From positions 78,851 through 142,850 of the forward strand of contig JAJEKB010000944.1 in assembly GCA_022393335.1 (NCBI GenBank): a stretch of 64,000 nt of DNA, read 5' to 3'. A model generated the notes under the pieces. It did not search any database. It was given only the letters and a program-made list of their open reading frames with translations, and was not told the origin of the DNA. Position numbers and translations under genes: made by a program. Of this stretch, positions 59,663-64,000 are shown piece after piece. Origin of the DNA: Macrotrachela quadricornifera. Its lineage: Eukaryota; Rotifera; Eurotatoria; Philodinida; Philodinidae. Position 1 is the stretch's first letter. Each line of letters begins with the position of its first letter.

Positions 59663-61847
59663 AATAATTATTTATTTTGATGTTACTTTATAATAGTGCA
59701 AATACGATAATAAACAAATTTTTATTTTATCTGAAAGTGAAAAAAAAATAATGGCGAAATCAACAATGACTTCAATTTTAAAGTCTTATTGAATGGTTAA
59801 GTTCTTTTTGAACCCGTTCAAATTTTATAAAGTGTTCTGAAGTTTAAAGAAAATGTTTTTAATTATTTGACATTTCAATTAAAGTACAATACAATTCATT
59901 GAAACCTCTCAATTATTCTAGTTTTTTTTCTAAATGTTCAGAAGATTTGAAGTAGTTTTAAATGTTTTGAACTTTTCCAATCTGCTGTTTCTCATTCAAA
60001 TGAAAAATGTTGAACTTTGTTTTCTTTTCTTGGTTATTCTTTCAAAGCTTAAATTTTTATTTGATATTGATACGCATAAATGAATCTATAATTGCTTGTA
60101 AAAGCCTAGAAAATTATAAAAGGTGAGCAACATCTATCGAAATCATCATTATTTTAATTTTGTTTTTCAATTTAGAACTTTTACAAATAGAATTTGAAAT
60201 ATTTTTTTTTTAAAATAAAAGAAAATTTATCAACATAAATGAATTCAAGTACACAAAATAATATTTAGAGAAATGTTCAATAAACTATTCATGAAAGAGT
60301 TTTAGCAATTTTTCTTTTTCTTTTGCTCAAAAATGTCTTTTGTATTTATTCTAACGAATAGTTCGAAAAATGTCCGACAATATATTTGCGCATACATTTT
60401 TAGTTGATATAAAAATGTTTGAAAAAAAGTAAAAATATTTTATTTTCAATCAAAATTTAATATTTTTTGTAAATATCATTTTCAACATTATTTGTTAAAT
60501 TTTGTTTGAAAGTCTTAAGGTTATTTTTGAAAAGCTCGAATAGAATAAAAACATTTTCACTGAGGTTGGAGATTTCGATCTTTTTTTTTTGGTAAAGTTG
60601 AATGTTCATGGTAACTTTTTGTTGGCAGTTTCTCGTCTCAAATCCACTGAACTTTTTATCGAAATACATCAGAAAAATATTGAAATATGGAAGGAATATT
60701 CAGAACTAGAAAATGAACTTATTCCGTAACATGTCACAAATGAGAATGAAAAAAATTCAATAGAAACAATTAAGAAATTTGTCAGAAGTACTATATAACT
60801 CAAGTGTAAAAGCACTTATGAGCGATTTTCACAAGTACCAATGACAAATAATGGTTTCTCTCCACCACACAGATTTAGAAATAGATCAAAACTCGACTAG
60901 TTCATGCTCAAAAACGTCTAAAAATAGAAAGAATTAAACTAAATCATGAAACCTATTAACGCTTTCGAGATAACAGAACACCCCTTCAATATTTTTTAAA
61001 AGCCAATTTTATTCAAAATAACTGTTAGAATTTATTCATGTTTCTAAAATTAGACTCCTTAATAATATCAGAGTTCCATATAAATGATATCTGATTTCTC
61101 TGGTCTTGTTATTAAAAAGACTTGTGAATTACGAGTAAAAAACAAGTAATTGTTACAAATTGCGTTTTTCTTTATTGAAAACATATAGAATTATTTTAAT
61201 GTTCTTGTGCAACTTAATCTGGAAAATTTTCTTAGATTCTCTACATGAAAAAACATTCATATGGTCATAGAACTCATTGAATACAGTATATATTTGGGTA
61301 TGTAACGGACGGATAAGTTCAAGAGTCTAAGAAATACCAATTTCTATTCAGTTCGTGTCAATGTCACGAATAACAAAAATTAAAAAATAAGGCATCGGCA
61401 GTCGTTTTACACTCATTTTCATCAAGGAATTTATAAACTAAAATACATATAGAAGAAAACTATTTCAAAAAAGTGTTTCTTTGACTTTTATAAATGGAAA
61501 AACTGAGAAAGTAGGTAATTAGTTCTGCTTTTCCCGAAGTATTATCGTAGTAACATTCATAGTTTTTTTATAGTTTAGAAATTATCATTTTTAAATTCTT
61601 CAAAACTGTTATTCATCTTTGATTTTTAATTCTAGAAATTCAAAAACATTTTTATCAAAAATCAACCTTTTATAAGTGAATATATAACTGTGTGTATGAG
61701 ACTTGGACGGCTGTTCTAAGTACTTATGAAGCTGAGAATGCATTTCTTTTCTTAATATGATCGAATCGTATTTTTCAAAAACAAAAACAAGCGAATACAC
61801 AGAATATGGAACAGAAAACAGATTGTTATTTTCTTTATAAACTATTT
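59663..61847. other. 2.2-kb intergenic region
   Basis: Very AT-rich; ORFs at 60457-60669 and 61609-61800 are not supported. Holds the WWE-ART promoter. No repeats recognised. Confidence 0.5.
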
Positions 61848-62254
61848 GGTAGTGTCACATATTCAGGAAACCGGGCGTGCTACATTAGTGTTGAGAAATG
61901 CATCTCCCGCTGAAATCTCATGCTAAAAATCAAGAAGAAAATGTTCTTTGGAAGATATTGAGAGATGTTGATACAGGTGATATCGCGTCTCCTGGCGAGA
62001 TGCCGTATCTCCAAGCACTTCTCCCCAGAAGATGCGGCTTGTCTTACAACTGCATCTCTCAGTATCTCTCGATGAAAATTTTGCTTTTTGTATTTTTAGC
62101 CTGGAACTCCAGCGGAAGATACATCTTCACTGGATGCACCGCATCTCTTGCACTTCTTCCTAAGGAAATGCGATATCTCCCTTCACTTCTTTCGTACCTC
62201 CTTATATTACATTTCTCCAATATGTCCGATACCTTGGATATGTGACACCACTCG
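61848..62254. mobile_element. Foldback element, family copy C (longest)
   Basis: Ends GGTAGTGTCACATATTCAGG (61848) and, on the minus strand from 62254, GAGTGGTGTCACATATCCAAGG. The interior carries at least six CATCTC-type boxes (GCATCTCCCGC, GTATCTCCAAGC, GCATCTCTCAG and others) paired with GAGATG-type boxes. The ORF at 61898-62245 spans nearly the whole element and is Leu/Ser-rich, but the other copies do not conserve it, so I do not call it. Confidence 0.72.
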
Positions 62255-62539
62255 GCCGAGATAAACTACATATACACGCTACATATAAAATTAGATGTAG
62301 CTTATCCTACAGCTTTTCGGCCAGTCGAATTTCGTCAAAGATTTACCATTATAAGTCCAGAAACAGAATGAGCACAATTTCGCCGAAAACAGTCATGTCT
62401 TTATCTGATACGTCCTACGAAAAATGAGTTATACACTTTACCCGTACTTTTTGATGACCTGCCTAAGCATTATACCTGTAATTTTTCAACAGCTATTTAG
62501 ACACGGTAGTCTTGATTTTCCAAGTCATACGTGACGAAG

Positions 62540-62710
62540 GTACTTCTAATCCCTCAAGACCAATATTATGAGGGTACCCATAGGTACCCAAAAGTTATCC
62601 TATGAGAATGTGCATGGGACCTAACGAGAGTAAGATAATAAGCATTTAAGACTACAGAAGCTGCAAAGGATATAAAACCACAAGACTCAAGGCTACATGG
62701 ATTACAAATA
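62540..62710 (-). repeat. Fragment related to the repeat at 55070-55330
   Basis: On the minus strand it reads CCATGTAGCCTTGAGTCTTG and then, further on, GGTACCTATGGGTACCCTCA and CTCATAGGATAAC, matching the CATGTAGTCTTCAGCC and GGTACCCTCATAGTATAG parts of the element near 55 kb. So that element belongs to a dispersed family. Confidence 0.6.
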
Positions 62711-63190
62711 TACACACGGTCTAGTACCTATATGCTCTTACAGTGTGAAAGGCTAAAGCTTTCAGCTCATACGTTAAATGAGAAAAACAGCTATGCAATA
62801 TCCATATGCTTATGCTAATGCCATCAAAATGCCGTTCTAGATTTATTAAGCGTATTCATTTTATTTTATTCATTATGGAAAAAGTTAATCGCTAACCTGT
62901 AAAAAAGTTCCATTTTTCATAGATCTTTTTGATACTGTTGACAGATCTTCATATCAAGCACTGAAGTTTATCCCTGCATTATGCACGAAAACGAGCAGTT
63001 GGGCGTGACAGAACGGAGGGATACAGACGACTGGCTGCGAGCTGTATGTAACGGTTTGGCCTAGAAACTTTCAAAAGAAAACTGAAGGACTTGGACTTTT
63101 TACAGTATACTCGTTACTGGCATTAGGATACATCTATTTTATATGAGAGTATACTTAGGAAAAGTTCTTAAAACAGACTTCAGAAGCTGA

Positions 63191-63209
63191 GGGTGGGGGT
63201 GGGTGAGGG
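63191..63209 (+). other. Potential G-quadruplex tract
   Basis: Four G runs (63191-63193, 63195-63199, 63201-63203, 63207-63209) separated by loops of 1, 1 and 3 bases satisfy the classical G3+N1-7 motif. It stands out in an AT-rich genome. No gene is adjacent. Confidence 0.7.
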
Positions 63210-64000
63210 TCAAGTGGGACGTGACGACAAGCGTTGCTTGTTTCATATCATTTAGTGACTGACAATTTAAACGGAATATTAAATCATTGAAAATAATTTA
63301 AAAAAAACAGTATTATTTAAGATACTACTCACAATAGATATTCATTATCTTCCGAATCCGTATTATCAACAAGATGAAAAACTATAAATGACTAATTACA
63401 CTCAGTTTGCAGCATAAACGAGATTACTCACCTAGTGTCTTTTTTTTCTTTTTATGTTTCTTGTTTGCTTATTTGCTAAACATTTATACTCTGCTTGATA
63501 CCTTTGTCTGTCCTTACATCAGAACACTGCCGAAAGAGTTAAAGATAACAGTCAGTTGCTTCACATTTTGCATGGATGCAAGGAGATAAAAGGCGAAAAT
63601 TTGATATGACTCAATGTTTTTTTCTCATTCCATACACGATAAGAATGAATGTTGTTGGAAATTTCTTCCGAATAGCAAGATCTTTATTTTATGCAACTTA
63701 ATCAATTATGATTGCAATTTGCATCGAACGTAGTTTTTAGAAATGAATGCTTACTCTTTTTCTATAATCTAGCAATATTTCCGGCTATTTACATGCAATT
63801 TTCGACTGTTGTTCAGTGACTTCATCTGGGATCTCAATCAACACAATAAAGACATTCGAATTTTCCGAAACTTGAGGGTGAGTTTAACAGATAACAATCA
63901 CTGTCCAGTATTCCACTTTAGTTTAATGAAATTGATCATCAAGTGGCAAGAGAATCAACATAAATAAAATTGAAAACCTTAGAAATCCGTAATAGTTCCG

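Larger units (their letters stand above)
62255..64000. other. Right-edge region, no gene seen
   Basis: No coding exons recognised; the ORF at 63407-63589 has no support. It holds a repeat fragment near 62540-62710 and a G-rich tract at 63191-63209. Confidence 0.5.

Noticed and set aside
61898..62245. 115-codon ORF inside foldback copy C
   Set aside because: It lies wholly within a repeat element and is not conserved in copies A and B.

Overview
This is nuclear DNA from a small, AT-rich animal genome. Genes are split by very short introns (mostly 45-70 bases, GT...AG), and orthologues of conserved animal proteins are present: SMC2, Rab1, a FAM161 protein, SLC35A4 and HEMK1. The compact introns, the intronless ADP-ribosyltransferase fused to kinesin-light-chain-like TPRs, the divergent GPCR tandem pair, the bacterial/amoebal-type PhoPQ-related genes and the many small inverted-repeat elements fit a bdelloid rotifer best. 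That assignment is inference from gene content; no marker gene in the window proves it.

Layout. 0-13 kb: a partial one-pass membrane protein at the left edge; two tandem PhoPQ-related (AprA-like) secreted hydrolase paralogues on the minus strand (2.8-5.1 and 10.5-12.8 kb), the second with an in-frame stop; between them a 5S rRNA gene, an unrecognised ORF cut by a decayed mariner element that itself carries a foldback element, a palindrome and a 121-bp tandem repeat. 13-20 kb: a candidate amidated-neuropeptide precursor and two tandem rhodopsin-like GPCRs. 19.6-21.3 kb: an inverted duplication of a short ORF and a decayed gene. 21.6-42.7 kb is the gene-dense core: ART-TPR protein (catalytic Glu apparently replaced by Gln), divergent from SMC2, then RAB1, FAM161 and SLC35A4, with HEMK1 tail-to-tail and overlapping SLC35A4 by 6 bases. 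43-64 kb is gene-poor: an LRR fragment, a multi-exon pseudogene, a 1.5-kb foldback element, a 96-bp minisatellite at which strand composition switches, a complex repeat near 55 kb, a hAT-type element with an 8-bp target duplication, one intact WWE-ART gene, and two more copies of the foldback family seen at 8.2 kb.

The genes do not form one pathway. The core genes serve chromosome condensation (SMC2), ER-Golgi traffic (RAB1), Golgi sugar transport (SLC35A4), centrosome/cilium (FAM161) and release-factor methylation (HEMK1). Exon models for PhoPQ-related copy 1, SMC2, RAB1, FAM161 and HEMK1 were assembled by hand from splice signals, and each sums to an exact multiple of three. Both runs of N are flanked by identical 47-base copies, so both look like unmerged contig overlaps rather than missing sequence.
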